From positions 7,004,001 through 7,068,000 of the forward strand of contig NC_088320.1 in NCBI RefSeq assembly GCF_910592395.1: DNA of 64,000 nucleotides. Reading direction: 5' to 3'. The stretch is from Lineus longissimus. Its lineage: Eukaryota; Nemertea; Pilidiophora; Heteronemertea; Lineidae. Positions 22,913 through 37,835 of the stretch are shown one piece after another. The first letter of the stretch is position 1, and the number at the start of each line of letters is the position of its first letter. The translations under genes and the position numbers were made by a program. Below the pieces are notes generated by a model, which was given only the letters and a program-made list of their open reading frames with translations, was not told the origin of the DNA and did not search any database.

Positions 22913-25900
22913 TATTGTACCATTTATGTGACTCACTTTGTTCTATACAAACAGTTGTATGCTCTCCTCTTATCAGCGCCAAAGGTCCTCTCGTGTTCGG
23001 GTCCACGTTCTTGATATCCCAACTAAGACAAGACGACACTTCACTGAAAGAATGATCTCTCTTCCTTTATTCAACGTATTTTGTGATTTATCTCACCAAT
23101 CCCATGGAAAGGTTTAGTCACTGTAATGTGTTTGGCCGTTTAAAGTCGGTATGTCGTCTATATATTTGACCAGTCAATAAAAAATCAGCTTGTGTGTCTA
23201 ACCTTATTAGACAATATGAATGCAAAGGACGTTGATAAACACCGACCTGGTCCACTCTTGGCAAATCAATAGAGATTTTGTGCAAATCGAATGTACTATA
23301 ATTATTGGTTTATTCGTCTCATACGAAATTAATGTCTTCAAAGACCTACATCAGGAAGAGTCACGAAAAGCTACGCAATCCCTGATGTCCCTCGATGCCG
23401 ATTTGACACTTCTGCAAGTAACTTTGAGAATGGCACCGTCTCCTTCTGCGTTGCAATTTTGGCCGAATCCCTATGACACCCAAAAATCCTTAACACTATT
23501 ACACTTATGCCTATACGATGAGTTTAAACCTCAGGTTGGAAGATGTGAAAAGTTTGGCAAAATCACAAATTCCTTAATATGAGAAACGAGGAAGTTACGT
23601 GGATTAGTTTCGGTTATATTCCTATGAGGGAATGCGTGCGAAGAGTGGTCGGACATGATGCACCGTGGTTGAAATCATTGGAGTGTTGATCTCGTCTGTT
23701 GACGAGGTCGCCGACCATCGGAGCTGATTGGTGACTAAATGTGACGGACAGTGTTGAGTGGCCTCGTCGGTGTCGAGAACAAGTGGCTGTCCGTCATCGC
23801 CTGGGTCGGTCAGAGGGCCAATAGCGGCTTCTAGAACAGACAGACTCCTCGAAATCCTGTGATAGAACAAGATAGCAACTTCATTACGCTTCACCGCTCA
23901 ACTCCAAATATGAGATTATCAAAACTTACTAACAATAAATTTGATATCAGACCTTCGCTATGCGTCACTACTTTATCTCTGCTAGATAAAAACAAAGGTT
24001 TCAGAATATGGTCTCCCTAAAGGTTCAACTAGTCCGTTTTGTTGATGGAATTATCGGCAAAGTCTGATTATCTCCGCACCAGAGCCGCACAGGCCAACGA
24101 TCTCATAATATTGTCTTTTGCGTCCAGTAGTTCTGACGTGTATTATCAACTGCTGCAAACGTCTCTATAGGACGATATGCGTTTCTTTCTGCAAGAAATG
24201 AAGACAGTTGCATCCAAATCAAGGCTAATCAACTATTTTATTAGACGTTTACAAAATATCCTAGAATATATCACAGTCACAGACCTGATAAATAAAACAG
24301 TAAGTCTTGGTATATCCTATTTTGCGGTTGTTTTGAAATAACGAATCCTCTGAAATTCATTTGTACTCTCTCATAACAGCTTATCTATCTCCAAAAGACA
24401 AGAACTGGCTAAAATCCAGATATCATTTAATTCCTTTCTCAAATTGAGGGTTTTTTTTCAACTTGTGGATGCACGCCTAGTGTCTTTTTCAATTCCAATC
24501 GATCGCATTCCGAGATGATCTCACATTTCTCCCAATGCCCACAGCGACCTATCGTTGAATGACAGTCCTTCAAAGTTCAGAATTAAAGTATTGTCCGCGG
24601 CTATTATTGGCCTGTAAACGTCTTAAATCCCGTCTTGTCTAGGCGAACCATAAGTAGTCTATATTACGTTGTTTTATCTCGTCTATCCATTCGTTTTCTT
24701 CAAGCTATGACAAGGGCAGCGCACAATCGAAAGCTGAAAGTATAAATTGAGTTTATATGCATATGTGGTTAACTATAGAAAATCGTGTTGAGTGTATAAT
24801 CCAAGCTAGGATTTTGTGCAATGTGGTATTAAGTATGTAACGCTGGGGCTATTTGCTATACCCTGTAATTGATGTTTGGATATGTGCCATTTTAATTATT
24901 TTCAAAACTACAAGGAATCCTTGATATCTTTTTACTTTTGCTCAGGTGCAAAAACTGCTAGACACCCCAATACATGTATTTCGGATTGTTCTTAAAAGTA
25001 AAAATAACCATTCTAATTTTTCGCTCAAGTCCAAGAGGCGCATAAATTCTAATTAAATCGTCATCTCTAGTGTCGTCAAACGCTAATGAGTTTGCACCTG
25101 TAGTTATTCCAATATTCTTTACTAAGATGAACTAGATGTCAAAGACCATGAACAAAAACAACAAAACCTGTAATCGGATAAGCGATATTTTGGTTGCAGT
25201 GAAAAAACTGTAGGGCTTGTACATCTCAATTACGGGCATCTTTATCATTGTTATTCGAGGGGACTTTTCCCAAAACCAGTCATCGTAACGAATAGTTCCG
25301 CTGGAGTTCATTATGATTTGTCAAATATGACTTTCCATGATATCGGGACAGCCGAACAATCGATGCATTTTGGTGTAATTCAATGTTTCCCAGACCACCA
25401 AACGAGATCATAGACATCAATGAATGACATTAATTATCACTCATTATGGTGCCCGTGTTTGCGGTTAGATACTTAATTGACGACAATCTGTTGAAAACAT
25501 CCAATGGCGATATCATTAAAGGATGCATTGCTTAAACTATTTCTCAGTGTGATATACGCGACAAGTGGGAACGTGTGGAACACCAATCTGTACATTATGT
25601 CATAACAAGAGTCATGCTTTAATAGGAAAGGAAGATGTCTTTGAGTGATTTTAGTAATATCAATTGATAATAAAGGCTTACGTCATCTCCTGGTGTTCAA
25701 AATGGGAAATATATATACATGTACTAAGTAGTTGGACTATCAATAAACATATGTGACGGAATGGTGTACCTCTTTAATACAGCAACAGTCACTTGATCGA
25801 TATATGATTCATCATGCTGTAAAAGTGTAAACATGTGAAAGGGTAGCCATTCTAAGACTGCCTATCGGTGGTATGATTTTTTATGATGTCAAAAAGTATT

Positions 25901-28900
25901 TTTTTCAAAGTTAGTCGATTGATACTAAATTGCTCTCCTTACTTTTTTAGCTTATTAGAATAATCCCTTGGGGACACCGTCTTCTTGTCGAAGAATGTAA
26001 TGAGTCGCGTGCGCTATAACTTTGCCTTGGATTATGACAACATCCCCTCTCATTATCCCGATAATTGCTCAAATGACACCGAACTACAAAGCGCCAAACA
26101 TTCAAAAAATGGGAACAAAACTCAACAAGGACGAAAAATGTTAATCCGCCCATGTTTGACAAGCGTTTTGTGAGGAACACCACAAGTTATCAACCCGGTA
26201 TGCAATATGTTCCTCTTGACCCTCCACACGTAATTCCCCAATGGCCTCGTCTCTATTTTAGTTTTGTGATCTGTTTTGGGTGTTATACTTTGAGTGGCAA
26301 TATTCCAAACACGGCGCCTGTTTTCTGGCTTAAACGCTCATAAGACTCCTTGAGTGACCGATCAATTTTTTTCAGAAGTGATGGCTTCATTCTTTTTTCA
26401 ACGATTTTTTAGAATAGAGATTGACTTTAAAAGCTTGACACCTTGCCAGACAGGTCGGAGAAACTATTGCATTTGTGTTTGTTCTGGCTTATCTGGTCTT
26501 CAAGAGAATTTCGAAGGAGCAATTCAATGTCCTTCTCACGCCTCAGTCGGTTTCAAAGTAGTTGATGCATCGTCAAGTCATCTGCGAGTTTATGAATGGA
26601 GCCCTTTTGCGGGCCCCTTTGTTTACAAGTTTATTAGGCTCGCTGAATTTAGCAAACTGTGCACCAGACTTTTAAACAGGAAATGAGAAGGTACCATTTC
26701 TCGGGCGGTAAAAATAAAAAGTGGGCTCTTGCGCTTGTTGCGAAACATCCTTCAATGACTACGGTATATGCATCGCCTATGTCAGAAAGAACACAGAAAG
26801 AAAATTCTATCATTGAGAGTTTAATAGTCAAACGAGACAATTCCGGGAAATATTTGTTGTTTCCGATGTTCATTTTCCCAATTAGTGCATTTCTGTGTCC
26901 ACCGATTCAACAGATGCGAGTTTCCCAGATTCGTCACTCTTATCCCCATCTCACCATCACGAAGTCCCATTGCGTCCTCTAAAGGGTTATTCAAAAGAGG
27001 CTGATAGCTGATAATTGATAATTGATCTTGCTTCAAGCAATGTTCACTCACCGTGGATTGAGCAACAGTCTGCTGAAACAGTGATCTAACCAATAACCAT
27101 TAATTTTGTCTGGACCTTCTCAAGTTCGAGAATTTTTTTTTTGTTTCGGCACACGATACGTGCTCTCTTGAAATATCAGTCGTGGCACTCATTTTAATAG
27201 GACCATTGCCTTGAATCAAGGAGAATAGGGGAAGAGCGTCTTCTACGTGTTATATTAGAGTTCCTGCTTTACTGCCGTGCCACTTTTACTTTTTCACAGG
27301 GGACCGATCCCTTGTATTTCTGCTGTTCTGTATGTCACGTGCCGGTGACGTCATTGGGGAAGCCCTTTGAAAAACGAGGTTCTGTCTGCAGAAGCTCGGA
27401 TGTGCGCGCACTGTGGAACTTGAATGTCGTCTAGAGGGCATTTCATAGGGTATGTCAGAAACAACGAAGTGACGTACTTCCTTTTTCCTCCTTGCCCTCA
27501 AACGACGAAACAGTAGCCATGATATTGCTAGGTCATTTACCCATGTTCTACATATCGGGATCTTTGAACATTAACAGTCGGGTATGCGGAAACGGAACGG
27601 AAAGACTCAAAGGCAACAATTTAATCAGTCTGCTTTAACAACTATTTACTAGAGTAATCCAATTATTGGTTCCCAGCAGACGACTGTTGGTGGAGATTTT
27701 TAATCATTTCTCTTATCGTGCGACGCCGCGGGAGCGTCTGTTGTAGACTATGGTTGTGATTATTTGGTAAATATACCCATGGTTATATTGTTACTGTATG
27801 GGTTCAGACCCTTTGTTCGTTAACCCCTTGCGGTAGGTGAGTATTGTTCCGGCATAATTATGCGTCCAAAGGACATACCATTCATACTGTTTGAGTTCAA
27901 ATTTGAAAATACCCTATTTTGCCCTTCATTTACCTGTCTTGATTTCTAACTTTAATTTCTCGAGCGTATTATCATATATGTTTAACTTCTTAGCAGTTGC
28001 TTGACTTCCCGACTTCACCTTAACCGACCGGATATGCGCCAGTACGGACGGAATATGTGCCCCTATGAATCTTGTGCTTTGTCAATTATAATCAGAGTAA
28101 TTTCTGAGCAATCAGATACAATAACGATTGCCTGCTTGTCTGCCTGTGTCATTGGGAGCCTATAAGAAAACTAATAAAAGGAACACACAGTACCATCTTG
28201 CAAACGACAGCTAAGTATATATGCCTCGGGGCAATGCAACAGCTGATTATTGCCATATTGCGATGTGTTTCAAAAGTTCGTATAGAGTTTTTTACAACGT
28301 ACAGCATTCTCAAAGCATTTCACATGTACATTACATGTAATAATGACACTATCAATGAATATGATATCGCGATATATATGAAGTGATATTGATGTCGTTT
28401 TAACATCTTTGCAACGGCAAAAACGAAATGTATGGACACCGTCGATATGGGAGTTTTCGTCTACTCGGCGTACATTCAGGTGCACGCGGCACCAACTGGC
28501 CCTTCTTGGAAGCAGACACGTTCAATCATTCCTCACTCAAGCAGGTTTGTCACCAAAACTCGAAAACAGTCATCTCCGCTGTTGATATTGGTCTCGAATG
28601 CATAGCAATATTCATCCCAGAATCTGTTAGACAAATTTGTCAAGCCATCGTACACTTTTATCTTTGTGATTTTATGGTAAGCTTATGACCAAAGATATTG
28701 CGTAGATGTCCACAGTTCCTGTGAATCGAAAGAAGTTGGTCACGCCACGTGATAAAGGACCAGTTGACCAAATGGACCAAAAGTCGAAAGCTTGTAAAGA
28801 GGGGCTCCTAGTCTGAGGGTAAGTTTTCTGGTCGCTGCGACGTATACACATGCAATACATTGACGATGGACCGCGAAGTCAAAGCCTTTCTGCATTTGGC

Positions 28901-30030
28901 TATCTTCGCATGTCCTAATTCATGTTCGGAAATGGTCGGGAAAACTGCTTGGCTGAACATGTTGCTAGCTGGACATGTCGCAGTGGCCAACACGCGGAGA
29001 CGTACTGTATAAGCTACACTTCTTCGCCTTTACAGAACTGAACAGATATTTCTGATGGCGTTTGAATGAGCCAATCAGATTGATAGATTATAATGCAAAT
29101 TGTGCCTTCTTCACAGGGTTTGATGCTTTGTTCATGCCTCCTGTGGCCTGGAAGAGCAAGCCTTTATGCCCGCCTCATTTTTTATAATGCCATCTATGGT
29201 TAACATCAGGAACTGGAAAGGACTGACTTGCCGAATTGCGCTGACCAAGTGGCCCATTGCCAACAGTACTGATGCGAAAGGTTCGCTCAGAATAGTTTGG
29301 ATCTGGCGACAGTCATAAAGATGAGCAAGGCACTCTATCGGTTACACTTCGAAGTTTATTTTTCCAAGAACATGTTTATAATATGTAAATAAAAAAAACG
29401 AACAGCTAAATAGTCGAAAGACCTTGACATCAGAACGCATTAAAACATTTTCAATTACCACTAACGGTTTTCTAACGCACTCCAATTGGCTACTGTTATA
29501 TCGTGGCTCCACTAAGATCTTGGAGACGTTGCTTATAGCTAATATTTTCCCTCATTCAACAAGTTTACCAATAACCCAGAGCATCTTAACCATTGTTTGG
29601 CGAGTCTGGATGGCTCTAGCCATTCCTGAGCATCTCCTTGAGGGAACCGAATCGCTATAGTCTCGTGTCTACGGTCGGGGACCCAGCGCCGCGAGTCTAG
29701 CCCGGGCCAGGCACCGCTCGCTCCACTGGTTAAGTTTACCGTCTCCGTCCTGCCTCCTTTATATTTCTGTTTGAATTTAATGACCGGTTTATTGGATTTT
29801 GCGATCAGATAACGCCTTTATGCATGCAGTTATGAAATCTGATGAGTTTTCAGCGTAATTTGTTTATTTAATTTTATTGAAGTGATTATTTTCCATTTGG
29901 TTTCGCGTTTTTGAAACCTTTTGTACGCCATCTCGACGCCATGTTTTTTTTCTGGAACTTTCTTCAAAAAGTTGTCGAGACATCACCCATAACCGATTAA
30001 TTATTTGAGGCGAAATCCTCCCTTCTTCAG

Positions 30031-30206
30031 CACCGGTGTAGAAGTAGAAAATGTCACCTTGGAAAAAGTGTCCGGTCTTATTGTATTCTGACGCATTAGT
30101 TCTATAGAGGGCATGACCGTTGATAGATTAGGGATTTAAACGCAGAATAGAACACTTGTTCCCCGGACATTCTATGCTGTAGGACATTCAAAACCACTGC
30201 ACCGGT
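30031..30206 (+). mobile_element. CCGGTGTAG-end repeat
   Basis: Starts CACCGGTGTAGAAGTAG. Core GGAAAAAGTGTCCGGTCTTA and CCGGACATTCTATGCTGTAG; ends CACTGCACCGGTT. Intergenic. Confidence 0.7.
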
Positions 30207-31724
30207 TGCAGTAAAGAACCATGTATTGACCTAAAAATGGCTCTGATTTGATGTGATGAGCATAAAAAGTTCATACTTTTGTCGTTTCTGCCTATTCTGT
30301 AGATTTTACCGTGTTGGTATGTTCAACAGCGATTTTGGAGCAGTGTTTAAACGGATTAATGGAATCTCTATGGATAAGATTGGTAATCTTTTAAAAAATG
30401 TATAATCAATAAAAGCAGTTAGGAATTGATGTTCCACAGTGGACGGATCGAACAGAAGCATTATTTATCACATTCACCTTGTCACAGAGATTCTGCGTAT
30501 TCTCCATCACATAATATGATAAGAGCACCCAGCTCTGCCGTATCGGTGTGTACACGAACGCTACTACGTACGATCCGTAGTGGCACATCATTCGCCTCGT
30601 CAACCCGGCTAGACAATTGGAATGACAGTTTATTCGATTTGAAGCCAGCAGAATGTGTTGCTCATCTAAGCAATTCGATCCCTCGCTCTGTGGACATTTA
30701 GCTTCCGTGTACATGAAGCTAGACAGTATTCTGTCTGCCTGGCGGTGGACCAAGTCGTAGTACGCGTGACCTGAAGCTGTAGTCAGTATATTGACCAAAA
30801 GTTGCTTTAGAAAACTACAGCAAGAGTAGGTCTGAATTTGTGTCGATCGCAAGCTTTGTTGACTTTGGATGGTAATCCTCTTTCTACCTTGGAAACATTA
30901 TAAAGCATCGGAGGCTTTGGCATGTTATTCGGCCAACAAGTGTACTTATTGACAATCACTTCTCAGCGAGACATCTTGTACACTTTAAGATGGATTTATC
31001 AAGAGTGGTCTTTTCAGGAAACAGTATGTTCAGTTACTTCAAAGTCCAGTCATTACCACCTTCCTTCATGTAAATCGCCCCATTATCGCTAAGCGTTTGT
31101 CAAATGCTTTCACGGAAAAGCACAACTGTTCCAATGAAGGACAGTACTCGGCGTGTGATTGGTCATACCGTCCTTAAGCAAGAACCTGCTTGTCATCTCG
31201 CCTTATCTCAACTAGAGCTTCCCTAATGCTTTGACAGTGATCTTACTAATGCCACATTGATGGATATCACTGCCCCTGGAATTATACCCGTCTGATCCTA
31301 GCTGCGATAGGCATTACGACTGGTCACAGCCAAGGTAATCGAGGGTAATCGGTGATACGATGTCTGATGAGATTGCGTTCTTCGCTGCTACGTTGACGCC
31401 GCCGAATCCCAATCAAAACTTACAATAAACAAATATAAAGAGCTGTCTCGAAAGATTAGATTTATTAAAATGTCTTGTAGGGATTGAGTAAACAGAAAAA
31501 CATCGTGGTTGTAACCATTCCAAAGGAATTATACGAAAGATGTCAATGTCATTCGACATAGCTTATTTAGAAGTACATGTACAGTGTTCGTTTCCATCGC
31601 AAAACGGGACTATAAAATGTAAAATAATAGAAAAACACCGCAACAGAAATCTCCGGGGGAAAGAAAGATCGCATCTTTGCTTTTGGCATCATTAATCCGG
31701 TTTATTTGTGAACCGCTTTATTTA

Positions 31725-31807
31725 TACCTGCCCGTATAAAAATGTACTACCAAAGACCAAGACTGCTATACCTGCCAGTAATGTACTACCAAAGACCCAG
31801 ACTGCCA
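31725..31807. repeat. tandem duplication (about 42 bp, two copies)
   Basis: TACCTGCC followed by AATGTACTACCAAAGACC and AGACTGC occurs twice with small differences. Intergenic. Confidence 0.8.
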
Positions 31808-34800
31808 AATTGAATGAAACAAGACACCTCTGTCCGTAGTGGTACCTCAATCTCGGCAGGCCGCCAGCCACGGCGCACCCGGAATAGCCTCAGACAGCAG
31901 ATTTATCGCATTCTCACACAGAGATTTCCGACCAGCCAGCAAAATCCCTTCACTGGGAGTAGATAGTATTCGCCAAATCATTCCAGCGGTACAGTCTGGC
32001 TGAGAATCATCAGGAATAGTTTCAAGTTACAGATACTGGACTGTACCAATCTTTCGGGTCGATCAACTGGTTCAGTCTGCGCATATATTTTTTTCTGGTT
32101 ATAAAATGTGGTCGCTCACAAAGAGACCGATCTGCATTTATTCTGAGGTTGAGATAGTTGTTACATGTGGGTGCCCCCACATGGACATGCTTTATTCCTT
32201 CACACAAGTAACCATGCAAGTGGCCCACCGAGTCAAAGCAAGTTATGTCACTAACGCTGGCGTTAAAATGTCGTCAAAATGACGCCACTCCACTCCGGCG
32301 TAAGACAAGGTTAAACCAATTCGGTTGCTTGTGTTGATGCTTTGATTGTCAACACACCCGGACGAGAGAAGCCCCTGCACTGACTACCTCAGCCGGTCGA
32401 CGCCATCGGCTAACCTTACTGAATGACCAATTACCGTAGACGCCGAATACGGAAGTATGTAATCAAGTGCTCATTGATATGACCGTGTATGAATACAAAC
32501 CACTTCCCGAGATGAAAGCGACGGCTTCCCGGGGTAGCTTTGTCTGATCGATGGAGGGCTACGGGAACTAATGGTTGCCCTGGACTAAACCACTCCGTGA
32601 GGTGACGCTACGAATGGTGTTGATTACCACGTGGTGGCGGATGCTGAGTTTCTCGACAATGAAATGAATATAACATCAACCACAATTCCCCACAGAAACG
32701 AACCAATTTGAGAACTATAGTTCATTCTATAGTTGAGTGACTTTCTAGAAATTTCCCACGTACATTGGCGCTATTTCTGAGTAATTTAGTTTTTTGCCAA
32801 CTTTACCTAAACCGGAGGACGCTGCATCTTTTTTTAGCACTGACGCACCGCAGGATTCCCGATTGACATGTCCTTAATGATGCCAAAGTGATCGATATGG
32901 ATGCTGATTGGCATTAGGCGAAACCTCAATGCATCTGACCCTGAAGCTCAAGACGAAACGAGTCTATCTTTGACGATGATGTCACCTTCGAATAGTCGCG
33001 AAGGAATTATTTGCAACCTGTGGAATGTGGTTGAATGCATGGCTTGTATGATGTTCTTACGACCGAGACTGAGGTTATGGCTTCGAATCTCCTAAATTCA
33101 GTATATCATGTCTGTGTACACTCCGGACGTAGTGGGCCGGCCTCGTGAGACCCCATTAGGTTGACGCAATGGGCTGCCCAGGGAGTCTACTGGTAGGAGG
33201 ATGATCGTCGCACTCTCTGATAATCCTGTGGACTATGAGCTACCAAAGTACTTTGTTTTAATGATACACAAGTCACCATGATTGATCTCGATGGACATTA
33301 GGCAACAACTCAATCACGCTAACCTTTAGGCTCCATACGACACAAGTATGTAATCTTGACCTCATTACACTTTGTTTCCCCGTTAAGGAAATGTTCACTA
33401 ATTGCTCTCTATGTGTGATAATTCTCGGGAAAATTCACCGCATCACCGTCATACCACTACCCCTTGGACGAAGGGCGGTTGAGACCAACCACACGCAACC
33501 TGGGCGTGAAAGCCACCGCCACAAGACAGCGCGGTGCAAAGGAAAGTGAACTCAAGTCTGAAAATTGATTAACCCCGAGCGGTGTCCGATTGCACTGTCT
33601 CACTACCATCGCCTGTGATCACAAATCAGTTGCCCCGTTACTCATCCAAGTTGTTATCAAGCTAGTAATGAGCAATATCGCAATTGACCACTTGCGGTTA
33701 ATTCCCGGATTTCTCACAGTAGCAACAGATTTGAGTGTGAGTCAGAGATTAAGCCATTACTACTGCTACTCCGTCTTTAATAGCCTCCGATATTGAGACA
33801 AATAACTCATTTGTCCGCTCAATGGTTTATCATCAATATCACGCAGTTCAACGCGGTTGGGTTGTCGATTGCAATATTTCGACATTAGTGCTGAACTGTG
33901 AGGACGCGGGTTTTTCGAAAGCTGAAAAACCTTTCTTTCTAAGAGTGCAGTGTGACTCTTTCGTCAATTACCCACCAAGATCAATATTTCCCGCCCCTTA
34001 CGTCTCCAGTGAGGACACTCCGAGATATATACCGGTCAAGGAGGACTTAATCCTCCTCCGCTCCCTCTCCGACATCGATACGCCACACTAACCTCTTCAC
34101 CCGATAACCACTTGGCGATCATTCGCTTTCCGCAGCTTTAGGCGTCGCGCAAACGGGCGAGTTTTATCGCTGCGACCTGTGATTATAATCGACTAAAAGA
34201 TCTCGTCAACGGTAAAATCACAAATCGCTGGGTTTGGCGTTGGTCGTTGATGATATGATCTTATAGTGTTAACAGAACTAGAACAAGCTCATATCATCAG
34301 CGAGAAAAGTGATTTTATCAAGAGATAACGTTTGAGTTATGGCCTTCCTTTTTAGATATGTGTAAAATGACGTTTGTTGTTCAATGTAAGTGAAGTGCTA
34401 TACCCAAGTTATTTGGCAATTGACTCAAAAACACAAATATTGACTTAACCAGGTGAATCAATCTCCGTTATTTATGCCACTAAAACATATAAGTTCCAAC
34501 TTTTAACATGTTGAAAGTAACATTACTCATAGCTAAGTGGTCGTACTGATAACAGTATGTGTCCCATAAAACAGCTCTCTGTTCAAGTTATTTCGAGAAT
34601 CACCTTATGGCAAGACTTCTAGTTCGAGTCTATTCCGGCCCAAATTCCTAATCATGCACGAATAAAGTTTCAGCACAGTTCCAGCGAAGTTGTTTTCACG
34701 CGATCTCTGAGAATGGGGATTTATCTTATATACTCTGAAACATACAAAGTAGCATTTCGATTCACAGTCATCCAACGGTTGCCGACAGGGAAAGGAATAC

Positions 34801-35482
34801 ACTGACTTACTGACGTTTTGTCAGCCAAAGATGAGGTGGGAAACCGACTATGATAAAAATATATCGACGCCTGGGGTATGAGTAAGCCCTACATGTAGTT
34901 TGCGAAGTTCTTTGTTCATTTGTTTGAGGATACAACACTCGCCCAACATCTGCAGGAAGTGTAACTTAAGTAAAGACCTCAGCAACATGTCACGACCTTA
35001 TTCCTACCACAAGCGTTACCTTAATATTGATTATTGCCCTCAAATGTGAGCAGCTAAACCGAAGAGATCTCAGACAATCCGCTACAAATTATCTCTAAAC
35101 TCAAAGATTTTAAACATGTCTCAGCAGATGACTGATGACACATTCCGAGAACCTTTATTAGCAGTTTGTTATCAGAGGCTGCCCTCGTGTCTGATACAGA
35201 AATTGAAGTTAAATCCTTTCCAAAGGCGCTTTGGCTTCCAAGGTCTTTGAGGAATATCAAAGAAGAGCAGTAGCTAACCATTCATCTTCGACCACTACCG
35301 TCAGAGAGCATACATTTTCTGAGATGGACCCGAGCCCCAACCACCTGGTCGGGTGTTCGGCATCCAATATAACCACTACACCACCGCTCGTTAACTGGGT
35401 TCCACGGAACCAGATGTGGCCATCGTAGGAACCCAATAATGTACTCCAGACTCTCTTGAACGACACTAACTACAACATGCCA

Positions 35483-35612
35483 GTCACCCTCTGTTCCTTA
35501 AGAGCGCTGTCAAGATGCCCGCAGCGTTTGACTCTGCAGCCACCGGAAAACGTCGGCGGACAGGTCCGCGGTCAAAGACTACTTGTTTCCACTGCTTCTG
35601 ATGCAACAAGTA
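35483..35612 (+). repeat. dispersed repeat, copy 1 of a pair
   Basis: Shares TTCCTTAAGAGC, CTCTGCAGCC, GTCGGCGGACAGGTCCG, GGTCAAA, ACTGCTTCT and CGCAACAAGT-like words with 37693..37835. Family not identified; no significant frame. Confidence 0.6.
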
Positions 35613-37692
35613 TCAAGAGAAAAATCGCATTCCAAGATCTTTTTCCGATCGACGAGGAGCCAACATAATCGATAATAACATGATAAACGGTAGACGTAAA
35701 CGCGGTCTTAATCCCGGCCAAATACCACGATTCCCTTGGCTCCTATAATACATTACGTTGATTTGTTTAGGTCCATCGACCACATTGAAAGCTTTTTTAT
35801 AGGGGATCGACGTCATCAAGATTTACTCAAATGACTCTTTGATAGACTGGAGAACAATGTGGTTACGTAATTTCTTTCGGTTTTTCCAAACACAAAATAT
35901 GTATTTCGCGAATTTTTCTTTCGCATCAAGATTTTACGCGGAATCGATCAGCGAACATTCCGAAGTTCGTGTAGATATGATTTTAAGCAATTTCGAACAA
36001 GCACCAACTTAATCATGAATGCAACATACAGTGGACATAGTCTACAGTATATATGATTTTTAAATCCATTGGAGACCTTTAGGAAATCGATGCGGACGGA
36101 GAATTGCATAAGCGTGACCTGAGCCAACACTAGCGTATTGGAAGTTATACGTCTGACATCTATGTAATCAGCAACAAATTAACAAACAAAATATCAAACC
36201 AAAATGTTGTTTATACATCAATATCTATTTTTGTGATCATGTCTTTTGCACAAAAAGTAAAAGGTATAATCATCTTCTCGGCACCAACACTGCGCAACAA
36301 TTATATTCAAGATGAAAAAAATGTAGTTAAATGAACGACAACTGCTTACACCATTTAAAAAAAGAACCTGGAAGAAACTACTGTAACTTACCTTGTAACT
36401 GTACAACTTCAAAGTAATCCGAGAACACCAGCAGTAACCAAGCTAAAAGGACCGATTTAAATCTGCCTCCTCTATAACTGATCCAGATAACATCATCGAG
36501 TGTTTTAGTATTCCGCGGTCCAGGTTATATACCCCACCGTCTGTGCGTCGGTCCGGTCGTCGCGACCTAACTCTCTCGCTCAATAAGTAATAGTGACCCG
36601 CTGGTTTGATCCACAAACATTGTCCTCTTGGATAATTACTGCATTCCCAGAAATAGGGATCGATATTCGCTGAGGGGATCGGACACGTCTTGCGGTTCCT
36701 TCGAGATTTAACCCAAATGGCCCTTAAGCCTTTATTCTGCCGAAGCTTGCGACAGAGTGTCGTTTCGGGTTTACCCTCCTCCCTTATAACGGACAGACGG
36801 CGCAGGGGCGACCGGTAGAAACTTGAATAAGTGTAAACAGTAGTGAGACCTGCCAATTACATACTCTGAGTCTGGGTATTGATAGCAAATTTCGTCACAA
36901 ACGCTAGCTTCAACTTGACTTGGCCTTATCTACTTTGGTAACTGCTAATGTGAGGGGAAGAATCAGAATTCATTCTTAGATGTCCTGATCAGATTGAAAA
37001 TAAATACCACTAATGTTGTCGTATACCCAGGAATTAACGGTTTTACATTGGAGATCGTTTCTATTGACCCAATTGCATGCCTCATTTGAAGCTTTTCGCT
37101 GATTTTTCTCCTCTCTTGTCTGTTTTCCTGCTTGCTTTGCCAAGTACTTTCGTACAACGTACATGGAAAACCTTGAAGCACCTTGGTCTGTCAATTATTT
37201 TACTCACTTAGTTGGATTACTGCGTTGAATCCAATTCTTTCAAATCTAAAAGTCATCGGCGTCACCTTGAGCACAGTGCAACGACATCTCTGATTAATTC
37301 ACCCCGTTCTTCCACAACCATGTGAAGAAGAGACTCATAGCTTTTGGATGTCACCAGCCAAAATCTTACAGCCCTTACTTTGGGTCGTGATCAAATATCA
37401 GAATTTATTTTCCTGCACTGCTGATGACTCTCGGTGTGGTGAACTCAGCCGTCGAAGGCAGTTACAGCGTTAATTCCCCTGAGTTGCCTTGAGATTGGTT
37501 CTCTAAGTCTAATCTGAATTGACACTGAATTACGCCGTGTCCTACTCGAAGTAAACTACGTGAATCATATGTGACGCATACGGTGTGCCAAACAAAGAAT
37601 GCAGTGCAGCATTTGCCACCTCCATCATGTTAGAACGTTTACTGTTGTCCCGTTCACAAAAGTCCGTCAGCAGTTGAGTAAAACCCTCACAT

Positions 37693-37835
37693 GTCCACCC
37701 TCGTTTCCTTAAGAGCACAGTCAAGTTACCCCACTGCGTTGAACTCTGCAGCCGCCGGAAAGGTCGGCGGACAGGTCCGATCCGTGGTCAAAAGCTACTT
37801 GATCCCACTACTGCTTCTCACGCAACAAGTGTTAC
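37693..37835 (+). repeat. dispersed repeat, copy 2 of a pair
   Basis: Same orientation as 35483..35612, about 2.2 kb away, with short indels. The GC-rich core GTCGGCGGACAGGTCCG is identical. Confidence 0.6.

Noticed and set aside
29660-29740. GC-rich patch with CCACTGGTTAAG resembling a tRNA/SINE fragment
   Set aside because: No cloverleaf, no second copy in the window and no poly-A or repeat tail.
30406-30852. 148-codon minus-strand frame in the intergenic region
   Set aside because: Cys/His positions do not form a known pattern, there is no conserved motif, and an overlapping plus-strand frame of similar quality exists.
36443-36856. 137-codon minus-strand Arg-rich frame
   Set aside because: No recognisable domain and no exon context. 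Arg richness reflects CG-containing local composition.
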